Assembly (NCBI GenBank): GCA_945957135.1 | Contig: CAMFLK010000009.1 | Coordinates: forward strand, 1-37,002 | Reading direction: 5' to 3' | Length of the DNA stretch: 37,002 nucleotides | Source of the DNA: an uncultured Rhodospirillales bacterium | GTDB taxonomy: Bacteria; Pseudomonadota; Alphaproteobacteria; Acetobacterales; Acetobacteraceae | Part shown: piece by piece, positions 26,252 through 32,692 of the stretch | Layout of the letters: every line of letters starts with the position of its first letter | Numbering within the stretch: the stretch's first letter is position 1 | Notes under the pieces: model-generated | Seen by the model: only the letters and a program-made list of their open reading frames with translations | Told to the model about the DNA's origin: nothing | Databases searched by the model: none | Position numbers and translations under genes: made by a program

Positions 26252-26277
26252 GAGGGTCTGCCAATTGGCGGACCCTC
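26252..26277. repeat. 26-base CCAATTGG palindrome P2
   Basis: GAGGGTCTGCCAA (26252-26264) pairs with TTGGCGGACCCTC (26265-26277), with one G:T-type mismatch. The core TCTGCCAATTGG is shared with P1 16 bases downstream. Confidence 0.75.
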
Positions 26278-26292
26278 GTCCATGCCTGAAAC

Positions 26293-26308
26293 TCTGCCAA
26301 TTGGCAGA
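26293..26308. repeat. 16-base CCAATTGG palindrome P1
   Basis: TCTGCCAATTGGCAGA is a perfect palindrome, 16 bases after P2. The two may form a tandem operator or alternative hairpins between the 274-residue gene (minus) and the plus-strand genes from 26436. Confidence 0.75.
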
Positions 26309-26322
26309 ATGTTCGGAGCGCC

Positions 26323-26391
26323 TCAACCGCCGTCCGCCCCCTTCATCACCGCCAGCACGTCCTGCCAGCGCCGGCTTTGTCGCACCCGCAT
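26323..26391 (-). other. possible 22-residue micro-ORF or gene-end remnant
   Basis: ATG at 26391 opens MRVRQSRRWQDVLAVMKGAD GG and ends at TGA 26323. The RRWQDVLAVMKG part resembles HRWEDALAVMMG in the minus strand at 29041-29088, and the DNA matches 25 of 28 bases (26343-26370 versus 29061-29088). Both lie next to a palindrome. It may be a shared 3' fragment of a lost gene rather than a functional peptide. Confidence 0.3.
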
Positions 26392-26435
26392 TTCAGGACT
26401 CGACTCGCGGCCCATAGTTCTGGCTATGTTCGTGC

Positions 26436-26636
26436 ATGACCACGCTATTCCCGATGTCGGAACCCCGCGAATTGACCGATGCCGAGCTGGCGGCGGTGCT
26501 GCGCGACGCCATCATGGCCGGCGGCAAGGGGCTGAACCGGGCGGCAGACACGTTGCTCGCCACCATCAGCGCGGACTACCTGGCTGGCCAGCTCCGAGCG
26601 GCGGGCGTGGTGTGCAGCGTTGCCGACGGGGGGTGA
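26436..26636 (+). CDS. small unknown protein, 66 aa
   Basis: MTTLFPMSEPRELTDAELAA is followed by VLRDAIMAGGKGLNRAADTL and a C-terminal QLRAAGVVCSVADGG, a helical soluble protein. A TATGTT hexamer at 26424-26429 lies six bases before the ATG, so the mRNA could be leaderless. An in-frame ATG at 26454 is the alternative start. The next gene begins three bases after the stop codon. Confidence 0.6.
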   Translation: MTTLFPMSEPRELTDAELAAVLRDAIMAGGKGLNRAADTLLATISADYLAGQLRAAGVVCSVADGG

Positions 26637-26639
26637 TGC

Positions 26640-26978
26640 ATGCCCGAACCGCGCGAAGGCGGCTTGCCGACCCCCGTCACGCCCATCCGGTATCTGGATG
26701 ACTGGCGGTTCGAGATCGTTTGCGAGGCGTGCCAGCGCCGGAGCTACGTGCGGGCTGTAGAGGTGATCCGGCGGGTTCCGCAGGATGCGCCGCTCTATCG
26801 GGTGCTTGGCCGATTCCGCTGCCATGGCGGCGTGCCCGAATATCCCTGCCGCGGCCGCCCGAGCAGGATCGTGCTGGCGAAGGTCAGCGGGTCGGGGCCA
26901 ACGGCCCAGTTGCGCCAGGACATCGAGCTGAGACCGCGGCGGCAGGGCAACGCAATTGAGTGGGAGCGGAGCCGCTGA
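26640..26978 (+). CDS. small putative zinc-binding protein, 112 aa
   Basis: Contains FEIVCEACQRRSYVRAVEVI and later RFRCHGGVPEYPCRGRP, so CxxC and CxxxxxxxC groups could bind one zinc ion. The C-terminal part is basic (QDIELRPRRQGNAIEWERSR). It follows the 66-residue gene by three bases and probably shares its transcript. No named family recognised. Confidence 0.7.
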   Translation: MPEPREGGLPTPVTPIRYLDDWRFEIVCEACQRRSYVRAVEVIRRVPQDAPLYRVLGRFRCHGGVPEYPCRGRPSRIVLAKVSGSGPTAQLRQDIELRPRRQGNAIEWERSR

Positions 26979-27164
26979 GGCGCCGTTTGCCGACTGTCAC
27001 CTATTCTATTGCCGCCACCCCAAAGTCGGCCGGCCGGCCATACAGCGTCAGATGAACGCCTGGAGGTCATCGGCGTTTGGGTTACGCCATGCAGGGCTTC
27101 GGTTGCGGTCACCCCGCAAATCGAGGATTCCCCTGGCGACGTGGCCATGGCACCTTGTTTCGTG

Positions 27165-27896
27165 ATGGAGGACACCGTGGGGGCGATCCCAGCCGCGCTT
27201 GGCATTTACAGCGTCCAAGACGCTGCCCGTCTTACAGGCGTGGCGCCGCGGCAAATTCGTGGCTGGCTGCAAGGGTACGGCCAGAGAGAAGGGAAAGCCC
27301 AAGCGGCGCCTGTGCTGCACCGCCAACACGAGCTGCGAGACGGTGAACTAGCGCTTGGCTTCCTCGACCTTCTCGAGGTCGCGTTTCTCGGCGGCCTCGT
27401 CCGCGCCGCAGAGGCGCAGGGGCGCACGCCCAGCTGGAAAGCGATCCGCCGGGCGGCCGAGACAGCCCGTCGCCTCATGAACACAGACCACCCATTCGCT
27501 ATGCGTCGCATCCACACTGACGGAAAGTACATTTTCGCGGAGGCCCACAAAGCCACAGGCGACCGCGCGCTCTACGACCTGGTGGAAGACAATTTTGCGA
27601 TCTACGACGTGGTGGTCGACAGCTTCATCGCCAGCGTCGATTATCAGGATGACGCGCCGCAACGCTGGATGCCGGATAGCCGCTTCGATCGCATCGTTGT
27701 AGATCCGCGCCGTGCGTTCGGCAGGCCCATCGAAATCGTCAGTGGCGCACCGGTCGAAGCTCTGTTCGACGCATGGCGCTCAGAGCGGGGCAATGCGGCG
27801 CGCGTCGCAGCATTCTACGGGACGGATACGATCGGCGTCGATCAGGCAGTACGGTTCACCTTGGGCGTGAGCGCGCCGCTCCCGCTCGCCGCGTGA
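27165..27896 (+). CDS. antitoxin: HTH plus DUF433-like domain
   Basis: 243 residues. The N-terminal HTH (IYSVQDAARLTGVAPRQIRG, WLQGYG) is followed by a middle helical region (FLDLLEVAFLGGLVRAAEAQ) and a C-terminal DUF433-like domain (VDPRRAFGRPIEIVSGAPVE to VDQAVRF). DUF433 proteins often act as antitoxins for PIN-fold toxins encoded next door. The stop overlaps the toxin GTG by four bases. ATG at 27165 is chosen. ATG at 27147 is possible, and neither has a strong ribosome binding site. It should neutralise the toxin and repress the pair. Confidence 0.8.
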   Translation: MEDTVGAIPAALGIYSVQDAARLTGVAPRQIRGWLQGYGQREGKAQAAPVLHRQHELRDGELALGFLDLLEVAFLGGLVRAAEAQGRTPSWKAIRRAAETARRLMNTDHPFAMRRIHTDGKYIFAEAHKATGDRALYDLVEDNFAIYDVVVDSFIASVDYQDDAPQRWMPDSRFDRIVVDPRRAFGRPIEIVSGAPVEALFDAWRSERGNAARVAAFYGTDTIGVDQAVRFTLGVSAPLPLAA

Positions 27897-28318
27897 GGAT
27901 CGTCTTCGACGAGAATACGCCGCGCGTTGTCGCCCACGCCGTGAAGTTGATTGCCGAAGCCGAAATGGCGGGGATGCCGGACTCGCTTGAAGTGTTCCAT
28001 GCTCTCGACTTCGCACCGCGGGGGACGAAGGACGTACCGCTTATCCAGCGGGTCGCGGATGGCACGCACGCCAAGTCCACACTGATCACCTCTGACAAGA
28101 CCATGCGCACGCGGCGCCACGAGCGTGCGGCCTTCTCGGAGACAGGGTGTATCGGCATCATGTTGTGTGGGCATTGGAACCACGCTTCGATGTGGGACAG
28201 GGCGCGACTTTCCCTGGTCTGGTGGGAAACCTGGATGGAAACGGTCACGTCGTCAGATCCCGGCCGCCTGTGGCAATGCCCCTGGTCGGCAAAGCCCAGA
28301 GCGCTTAAGCAGTTTTGA
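27893..28318 (+). CDS. PIN-like (VapC45/DUF5615-type) toxin
   Basis: 141 residues starting at GTG 27893 inside the antitoxin stop (GTGA). The N-terminus VRIVFDENTPRVVAHAVKLI has the acidic FDEN motif of PIN-like nucleases. LITSDKTMRTRRHERAAF carries the second conserved Asp and the downstream Arg/His/Glu region. PIN toxins cleave RNA with metal ions. The coupled gene order antitoxin-toxin supports the call. An unusually Trp-rich C-terminus (LVWWETWME) follows. Confidence 0.78.
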   Translation: MRIVFDENTPRVVAHAVKLIAEAEMAGMPDSLEVFHALDFAPRGTKDVPLIQRVADGTHAKSTLITSDKTMRTRRHERAAFSETGCIGIMLCGHWNHASMWDRARLSLVWWETWMETVTSSDPGRLWQCPWSAKPRALKQF

Positions 28319-28559
28319 GTTTCCTGAGCCGCCTCGCCACCGTTGCGCCATATTCAGGTCGCGGGCATGACGCTCGATCAGCGCGGCTCATCAGCGGTGA
28401 GCGATCGGTCTGGAAGGCGCCCCAAAGCAATCACGATGTCACCGCACAGGGCGGAGAAGGCGGCCAGGAGTTGCGGACATCGTTCGGCCGCATGTTGGGC
28501 GGGAACTCTCCAGTCACATCCTCGAAGTAGCAGCGCGGGCTTTTCCCGTTCGGCTTCGC

Positions 28560-28760
28560 CTAGGCCGAGAGATTGCCGCATTGCCGGCCTGTCCGCGTCA
28601 AATTGTAAGGGCAGGCGCAGGGATGGCCCGTGGCGAGATAGTCGTGGATGTCGCGTTGAATGATGGCGCACATCTGGGCATCGGAGAGGGTGGCCGCTGG
28701 GGCGCGCTGCGCTACCAGGGCAATCACCACGGCCAGAAATGCCAACCACCCGTTCCGCAT
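28560..28760 (-). CDS. small secreted Cys-rich protein, interrupted by an amber codon
   Basis: MRNGWLAFLAVVIALVAQRA with PAATL is a clear Sec signal peptide. The mature part reads DIHDYLATGHPCACPYNLTR then TGRQCGNLSA, ending at TAG. Past the TAG the same frame continues AKPNGKSPRCYFEDVTGEFP to TGA at 28431. The extra Cys-containing segment looks like the natural continuation of this type of protein, so the TAG may replace a TGG (Trp) codon. As it stands the protein is 66 residues and may be truncated. The role is unknown, and the location would be periplasmic. Confidence 0.65.
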   Translation of the reverse strand: MRNGWLAFLAVVIALVAQRAPAATLSDAQMCAIIQRDIHDYLATGHPCACPYNLTRTGRQCGNLSA

Positions 28761-28808
28761 CCGGAATCGGTATCATGGGTGGTGGAGATGGACCAGCGGT
28801 TCGATGAC

Positions 28809-28830
28809 CGATACGGGAATCCCCGTATCG
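28809..28830. repeat. island hairpin R2
   Basis: Nine-base arms CGATACGGG and CCCGTATCG with spacer AATC, the same layout as R1. It differs from R1 at two paired positions (T-A to C-G and C-G to G-C), so base pairing is conserved while the sequence changes. Confidence 0.8.
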
Positions 28831-29014
28831 CCTGTTCGGGAGGAGGACGGACAGTCCCGAACACCTTGCGGCCGGACGGCTGGCTCCCCGTCCAGGGCGA
28901 TCACCATGCTGGCCCAAGAAGTCGATAACCGGTCTCGGGCGGCTTTCGTCGGGCGGCCGTATGCTCTCCGTCCGCAGCATGGCGGCAGCGATGTAGCATG
29001 GCCGTCTCATCGAC

Positions 29015-29036
29015 CGATATCGGAATTCCGATATCA
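29015..29036. repeat. island hairpin R3
   Basis: CGATATCGG, AATT, CCGATATCA. The inner 20 bases form a perfect palindrome. It is the third member of the R1/R2 family. On the minus strand all three read GATAYSGGRATTCCSRTATC followed by GG. Confidence 0.8.
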
Positions 29037-29104
29037 CCTCTCACCCAGCCTCGACTCCCATCATCACAGCCAGCGCGTCCTCCCAGCGGTGGGAAAGGAC
29101 AGCT

Positions 29105-29674
29105 TTATCCGATCCTCCCAGGCAACCGTCGCCGCCTCCCGAGCAAGGCCAGGAGCCCAATTCCGAGTAGCGCCAAAGACGACGGTTCCGGCACCGTCCA
29201 ATACCCCGTGAACGTGCAGAAATATCCTGGCGCACAACCATCACTCCAATTGGATGTCCACCGGCCACCCCAATTCCGCCCTGTTCCAGACAGCTCAAAG
29301 GATTGACCGTATTCGGCAAAGAAGTGCATCCCGCCGGTATAGCCGCCGAGCGTGTCCTTCTCGAGCGCGACATCCATCCAAAAGTTGCCGTCGTTTGTGC
29401 CGCCCGGGATGAATCCCTCGATACCTGTGCCGATAGGACCTCCCATTGAATCCGAAATCTGGATGGGAAGCTGGCCGACGTAAAAGAAAATGGGATAAAT
29501 CACGTCCGGCGTGAAAGCATACGTATAGTCGCCGCCCTGTGGCGTAAATTCGCCCTGCCAGACAAGTCCCGAAGCCGACGTTACGTGAAATTGTGCCAAT
29601 GCCGCTTGTACTTTGACCGGAAGCAGCAAAGCCCCAGCTACAGCAACGAGACCCAATATTTTGATTTTTAACAC
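29105..29674 (-). CDS. PEP-CTERM sorting domain protein, 189 aa
   Basis: The N-terminus MLKIKILGLVAVAGALLLPV with KVQAA is a signal peptide. The mature domain is beta-rich with many Gly and aromatic residues (YTYAFTPDVIYPIFFYVGQL). The C-terminus VPEPSSLALLGIGLLALLGR with RRR is a classic PEP-CTERM tripartite sorting signal, recognised by an exosortase (EpsH/XrtA type). The start is GTG at 29674 behind GGGGAG at seven bases. An ATG three codons away in another frame is a decoy. No exosortase is in the window, so processing would depend on one elsewhere in the genome. Function unknown; such proteins are typically surface or EPS associated. Confidence 0.88.
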   Translation of the reverse strand: MLKIKILGLVAVAGALLLPVKVQAALAQFHVTSASGLVWQGEFTPQGGDYTYAFTPDVIYPIFFYVGQLPIQISDSMGGPIGTGIEGFIPGGTNDGNFWMDVALEKDTLGGYTGGMHFFAEYGQSFELSGTGRNWGGRWTSNWSDGCAPGYFCTFTGYWTVPEPSSLALLGIGLLALLGRRRRLPGRIG

Positions 29675-29886
29675 GCATAATCTCCCCGTTTAATTATTAA
29701 CTGGCCCCGACAATTGGACCGACCACTTCCCCGTCGCCCTGATTAGAGCGGCATCGAAATGATGCCACGAAGGGCGGGCGTGGCAAGGAGATTTTGGTGT
29801 TACCCCGCTAAGGGAGATATGGACATCGCGGTCCCTGAGCTATCGTTCGACCCGGAACCGCACCTCAACCGCCTCGTTACGCCGCC

Positions 29887-30285
29887 ATGCCCGCACCGAA
29901 CACAAGCACCGCATTCTGGGAACTGATTGACGGCTGGGGCCTGCCCGATGACATCGCGCTCAAGCTTATCGGCCAGGCCGCCAGCGATTCAGGCAAACGC
30001 CCGCGGTTCGCCCTGACCACGGAACAGATCGACCGCCTCGCGCTGCTGCGGCAAATCCAAGAGGCAGGCTCAGCGGTGCATCAGGACGTCGGCGCCTGGT
30101 TGCTGCGGCCGAACCGATCGACGGTGTTCGGTGGCAAGGCACCGATCCGGCTTGCTGCCAGCCAGGGTATGCCGGGGCTTGAGGCGCTGTTGGCCCATTT
30201 GCAATTTCTTACCTTCAAAGGATCGGCTGCGGCGAGCCGCCCGGACCCCGATCGCGGTCAGCCCAAGCGCGCACGATCGCGATGA
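29887..30285 (+). CDS. ParS/MbcA (DUF2384)-like orphan antitoxin
   Basis: 132 residues. The N-terminal helical region (TAFWELIDGWGLPDDIALKL) and TTEQIDRLALLRQIQEAGSA lead to a C-terminal segment AWLLRPNRSTVFGGKAPIRL with GLEALLAHLQFL. This matches the LxxPNxxFGGxxPxxLL pattern of Xre/MbcA/ParS antitoxins. Those normally pair with a RES-domain toxin, but none is adjacent. It is the last island gene, about 100 bases from attR. It could be an antitoxin-derived addiction-breaking or regulatory protein. Confidence 0.6.
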   Translation: MPAPNTSTAFWELIDGWGLPDDIALKLIGQAASDSGKRPRFALTTEQIDRLALLRQIQEAGSAVHQDVGAWLLRPNRSTVFGGKAPIRLAASQGMPGLEALLAHLQFLTFKGSAAASRPDPDRGQPKRARSR

Positions 30286-30311
30286 AGCCCAGTCTGAACG
30301 GGGATGTGGGT

Positions 30312-30326
30312 TAATTTGTGGGCTGG
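30312..30326 (+). promoter_or_regulatory. arm-type integrase site-like word, right
   Basis: TTGTGGGCTG (30316-30325), preceded by AAT, repeats the left-end word at 9716-9725 in the same orientation, about 60 bases inside the attR core. Confidence 0.4.
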
Positions 30327-30384
30327 AAACCAAAGCTCAGAATTTCGTTTGTGATATCAATTCTGTAAGGGAAATATTGGCGGA

Positions 30385-30398
30385 CTCTCTCTCCGCCA
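30385..30398 (+). other. attR core of the genomic island
   Basis: CTCTCTCTCCGCCA, identical to the tRNA-Ser 3' end at 9589-9602, followed by AACCCC as in attL. It also sits in a small inverted repeat (GGCGGA 30379-30384, TCCGCC 30392-30397). The CT repeat lowers the weight of the match somewhat. Confidence 0.65.
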
Positions 30399-30432
30399 AA
30401 CCCCGCCGATTTTACGCTGTCGTACGACGTCT

Positions 30433-31653
30433 TCATTGAAACCTGACCGCTTGCCGATCCCGTAGCAGGAACACGATCAGGCCAGCCCCAACCGCAAGCC
30501 CAGTCGAGATCATCCAGACCCAATCATAACGCATGGTCAGGTCGAAGATGTAACCGCCCGACCACGCTCCGAGCGCTGCGCCAAGCGAATGGCCCGCCGA
30601 GATCATCCCCATGGCAAGCCCCATGACGCGCAGGCCGATATGGCTGGCGACGAGGCTCGCCGTGACGGGAACCGTCGCGTAGTCCACCGTGCCAAACAGG
30701 GCGGCGAAAGCGACCAGCATTTCATAGCTGGCCCCGACATTCATCAGGATCAGGAAGGTCAGCCCGCGCAAGAGGTAGATCGCGCCGAGCAGCACGACCC
30801 TGTTCATGCGGTCGGTCAGCCAACCCGCCCCGATCATGCCGAACATGTTGACGGCCGACAGCACACCATAGGCGGCGGCGCTCGGAACCGGGCCGAAACC
30901 ACAGAACGAGGCATAGGGCAGGAAATGTGTCTCGATCACGCCCGCCGTCGTGTAGCCGCAGAGGAAGAAGCTCCAGAACAGCGCGTGGAACGCCGGCTTT
31001 CGGGCGATCGCGCCGAGATCGGATTTCAGCGACGATGCCTGTTGATCCGGGGCGGCTTGTTCTCGGCTCTTCTCCGTTGCCGCCAGCGTCCGCCACAGAA
31101 GGGGGACTAGGGCAAGGCAACCGGCGCCGATGGCAAGGAAGCTCCACCGCCAACTGAACACGGTCAGAACCGTCGCGATCAGCGGCACGATGAGGAATTG
31201 CCCGCCGGTCGCACCTGACGTGGCGATGCCTGTGGCAAGCCCCCGATTCCGGTCGAATAGCCGCGCCATCGCCGTCGAAACGACATGCGTCGCCACGATG
31301 CCGAAGCCGAGCGCCGACAGGCCACTGAAGGCGAAGAGGAACATATATGCGCTGCTGGTCATCGAGACGATCAGGCACCCGATCCCGACGAGCGACAGAC
31401 CCAGTACCAGCGTCGTCCGAACGCCATTCCGATCGACCAGGCGACCGGCGAGCGGGGCGACCGCCGCCATGACCAGCAAGGCGGTTGCGGCCGAGCCGGA
31501 AACGAAGCTGCGCGACCAGCCGAGCTCCTGCGACCAGATCGGCATGACCAAGCCAAGCGTGGCGCGGGCCGAGAAGGCCAATGCCAGCGCCAGAAAGCCG
31601 AAGGCGACGACCGTCCATTGCAGAATTGGCGTTGGCGATCGTTTCGTACTCAC
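30433..31653 (-). CDS. MFS transporter
   Basis: A 406-residue major facilitator superfamily permease with about twelve hydrophobic segments, for example ILQWTVVAFGFLALALAFSA near the N-terminus, and an internal hydrophilic loop (EKSREQAAPDQQASSLKSDL) midway as in 6+6 MFS proteins. Motif A-like GRLVDRNGVR and GWLTDRMNR are visible. The open frame extends to 31707, but GTG at 31653 with GGGGA upstream is the better start. It is divergent from a LysR regulator and is probably controlled by it. The substrate is not evident. Confidence 0.9.
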   Translation of the reverse strand: MSTKRSPTPILQWTVVAFGFLALALAFSARATLGLVMPIWSQELGWSRSFVSGSAATALLVMAAVAPLAGRLVDRNGVRTTLVLGLSLVGIGCLIVSMTSSAYMFLFAFSGLSALGFGIVATHVVSTAMARLFDRNRGLATGIATSGATGGQFLIVPLIATVLTVFSWRWSFLAIGAGCLALVPLLWRTLAATEKSREQAAPDQQASSLKSDLGAIARKPAFHALFWSFFLCGYTTAGVIETHFLPYASFCGFGPVPSAAAYGVLSAVNMFGMIGAGWLTDRMNRVVLLGAIYLLRGLTFLILMNVGASYEMLVAFAALFGTVDYATVPVTASLVASHIGLRVMGLAMGMISAGHSLGAALGAWSGGYIFDLTMRYDWVWMISTGLAVGAGLIVFLLRDRQAVRFQ

Positions 31654-31723
31654 GGTATCCCCCGAATGGTTCGGAGGACCATCCCGCGAGCGATCGGCAC
31701 CCGGCAAACGATGGTTTTACCTT

Positions 31724-31748
31724 CCGTGTTTAGCCGGGCTAAACACGG
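31724..31748. promoter_or_regulatory. operator-like palindrome between MFS and lysR genes
   Basis: CCGTGTTTAGCC (31724-31735), one central base, then GGCTAAACACGG (31737-31748): perfect 12-base arms. It ends two bases before the LysR ATG and contains the T-N11-A type core common to LysR sites. It probably mediates autoregulation and control of the divergent MFS gene. Confidence 0.7.
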
Positions 31749-31750
31749 TC

Positions 31751-32653
31751 ATGGCCATATCGCTGCCCTTGCTGGAAACCTTCGTCGCCGTCGCCCGATC
31801 TGGACGGATGCGGGAGGCGGCGCTCACGCTGTCGCTGACACCCGGTGCGATCAGCCAGCGTGTGCGCGAACTGGAAGAGTTGGCGGGTCGCCGGCTGTTT
31901 TCCCGAACATCGGCGGGTGTGACGCTGAGTGAGGCGGGGCAATCGCTCTTCGCCACGCTGGACGAGCCGTTCCGGCACATCGAAGAGGCACGGCGTGCGC
32001 TGGAAAAGCCATCGACCCGCCGCGTCAGGGTGAGCACGATGGCCTCCTTCGCCGCCAACTGGCTGGTGCCGCACCTGCCGCGGTTCTCTGCGCTTCATCC
32101 TCATATCGACATTGAACTGGAAACCGACAACCGCCTTGTCGATCTGAAGCGTGAGCCGGTCGATATGGCGATCCGGCACGGGCTTGGCGACTATCCCGGC
32201 CTTGTCGCCGTACCCCTTCTCGCACCGGAACTGATCGTCGTTGCAAGCCCCTCATTGCTCCAGGGGCGTGCCATGATCGAAACCCCGGCCGATTGCCTCA
32301 CATTTCCCTTGCTGCACGACATGGATCGAGCCGATTGGCTTCTGTGGTTCGAGGCGCATGGCGTGCAGGTCCCCGCGCAGCTTTCCGGTCCATCTTTCTC
32401 CGACGATCATCTCGTGGTGAAAGCGGCCGCCATGGGACAAGGGCTTGCGCTCGTGCGGGACACCTATGCGGATGATGATTTGCGCACCGGCCGTCTCGTG
32501 CGGGCGATCTCCATTCAGTGGCCGACGAAGTTCGCCTACTACGCGGTCAGCACGTCGGACGCCTTGCAGAGGCCGGCGGTCGCCCGCTTTCGGGATTGGC
32601 TGGTGTCTGAAGCCACCGCGGATTCGCAACGGTCTTCCGAGAACCGGTCGTGA
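31751..32653 (+). CDS. LysR-family transcriptional regulator
   Basis: 300 residues. The N-terminal winged HTH is MAISLPLLETFVAVARSGRM, then REAALTLSLTPGAISQRVRE and LEELAGRRLFSRTSAGVTLS. The C-terminal effector domain starts at about 90 (RRVRVSTMASFAANWLVPHL) in the GcvA-like style. The frame is open far upstream, but ATG 31751 gives the standard start. It is divergent from the MFS transporter across a 97-base gap with a 25-base palindrome. The inducer is unknown. Confidence 0.93.
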   Translation: MAISLPLLETFVAVARSGRMREAALTLSLTPGAISQRVRELEELAGRRLFSRTSAGVTLSEAGQSLFATLDEPFRHIEEARRALEKPSTRRVRVSTMASFAANWLVPHLPRFSALHPHIDIELETDNRLVDLKREPVDMAIRHGLGDYPGLVAVPLLAPELIVVASPSLLQGRAMIETPADCLTFPLLHDMDRADWLLWFEAHGVQVPAQLSGPSFSDDHLVVKAAAMGQGLALVRDTYADDDLRTGRLVRAISIQWPTKFAYYAVSTSDALQRPAVARFRDWLVSEATADSQRSSENRS

Positions 32654-32692
32654 GTGACCGAACGACCAATAAAGGGCGCAGCTCCCCCGATG

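Larger units (their letters stand above)
28761..29104. repeat. gene-free stretch with hairpins R2 and R3
   Basis: No convincing gene. It holds R2 at 28809-28830 (CGATACGGG, spacer AATC, CCCGTATCG), an 8-base-arm hairpin at 28834-28862 (GTTCGGGA and TCCCGAAC), and R3 at 29015-29036 (GATATCGGAATTCCGATATC core, a perfect 20-base palindrome). At 29041-29088 there is a short minus-strand fragment (HRWEDALAVMMGVEAG then stop) similar to 26323-26391. Confidence 0.65.
9589..30398. mobile_element. genomic island integrated at tRNA-Ser(GGA)
   Basis: An element of about 20.8 kb bounded by a 14-base direct repeat. An integrase lies at the tRNA end and arm-type-like words at both ends. It carries phage-like, replication, defence and toxin-antitoxin genes. 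It keeps a small terminase, S49 protease, tape-measure protein, primase and helicase, but no large terminase, portal, capsid or tail tube gene. It also carries local AT-rich cargo (about 11.1-12.0 kb and 24.3-24.8 kb) unlike the high-GC chromosome. It could be a decayed prophage or a satellite-like island. The right boundary is inferred from the repeat alone. Confidence 0.7.

Noticed and set aside
28378-29037. Minus-strand open frame overlapping the small secreted gene and hairpins R2 and R3
   Set aside because: Runs through palindromes and has no domain. The signal peptide gene in another frame is convincing.
30433-32653. MFS/LysR pair as island cargo
   Set aside because: It lies outside the attR-like repeat. 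With only a 14-base, partly CT-repeat match defining the border, this cannot be excluded, but I keep it outside.
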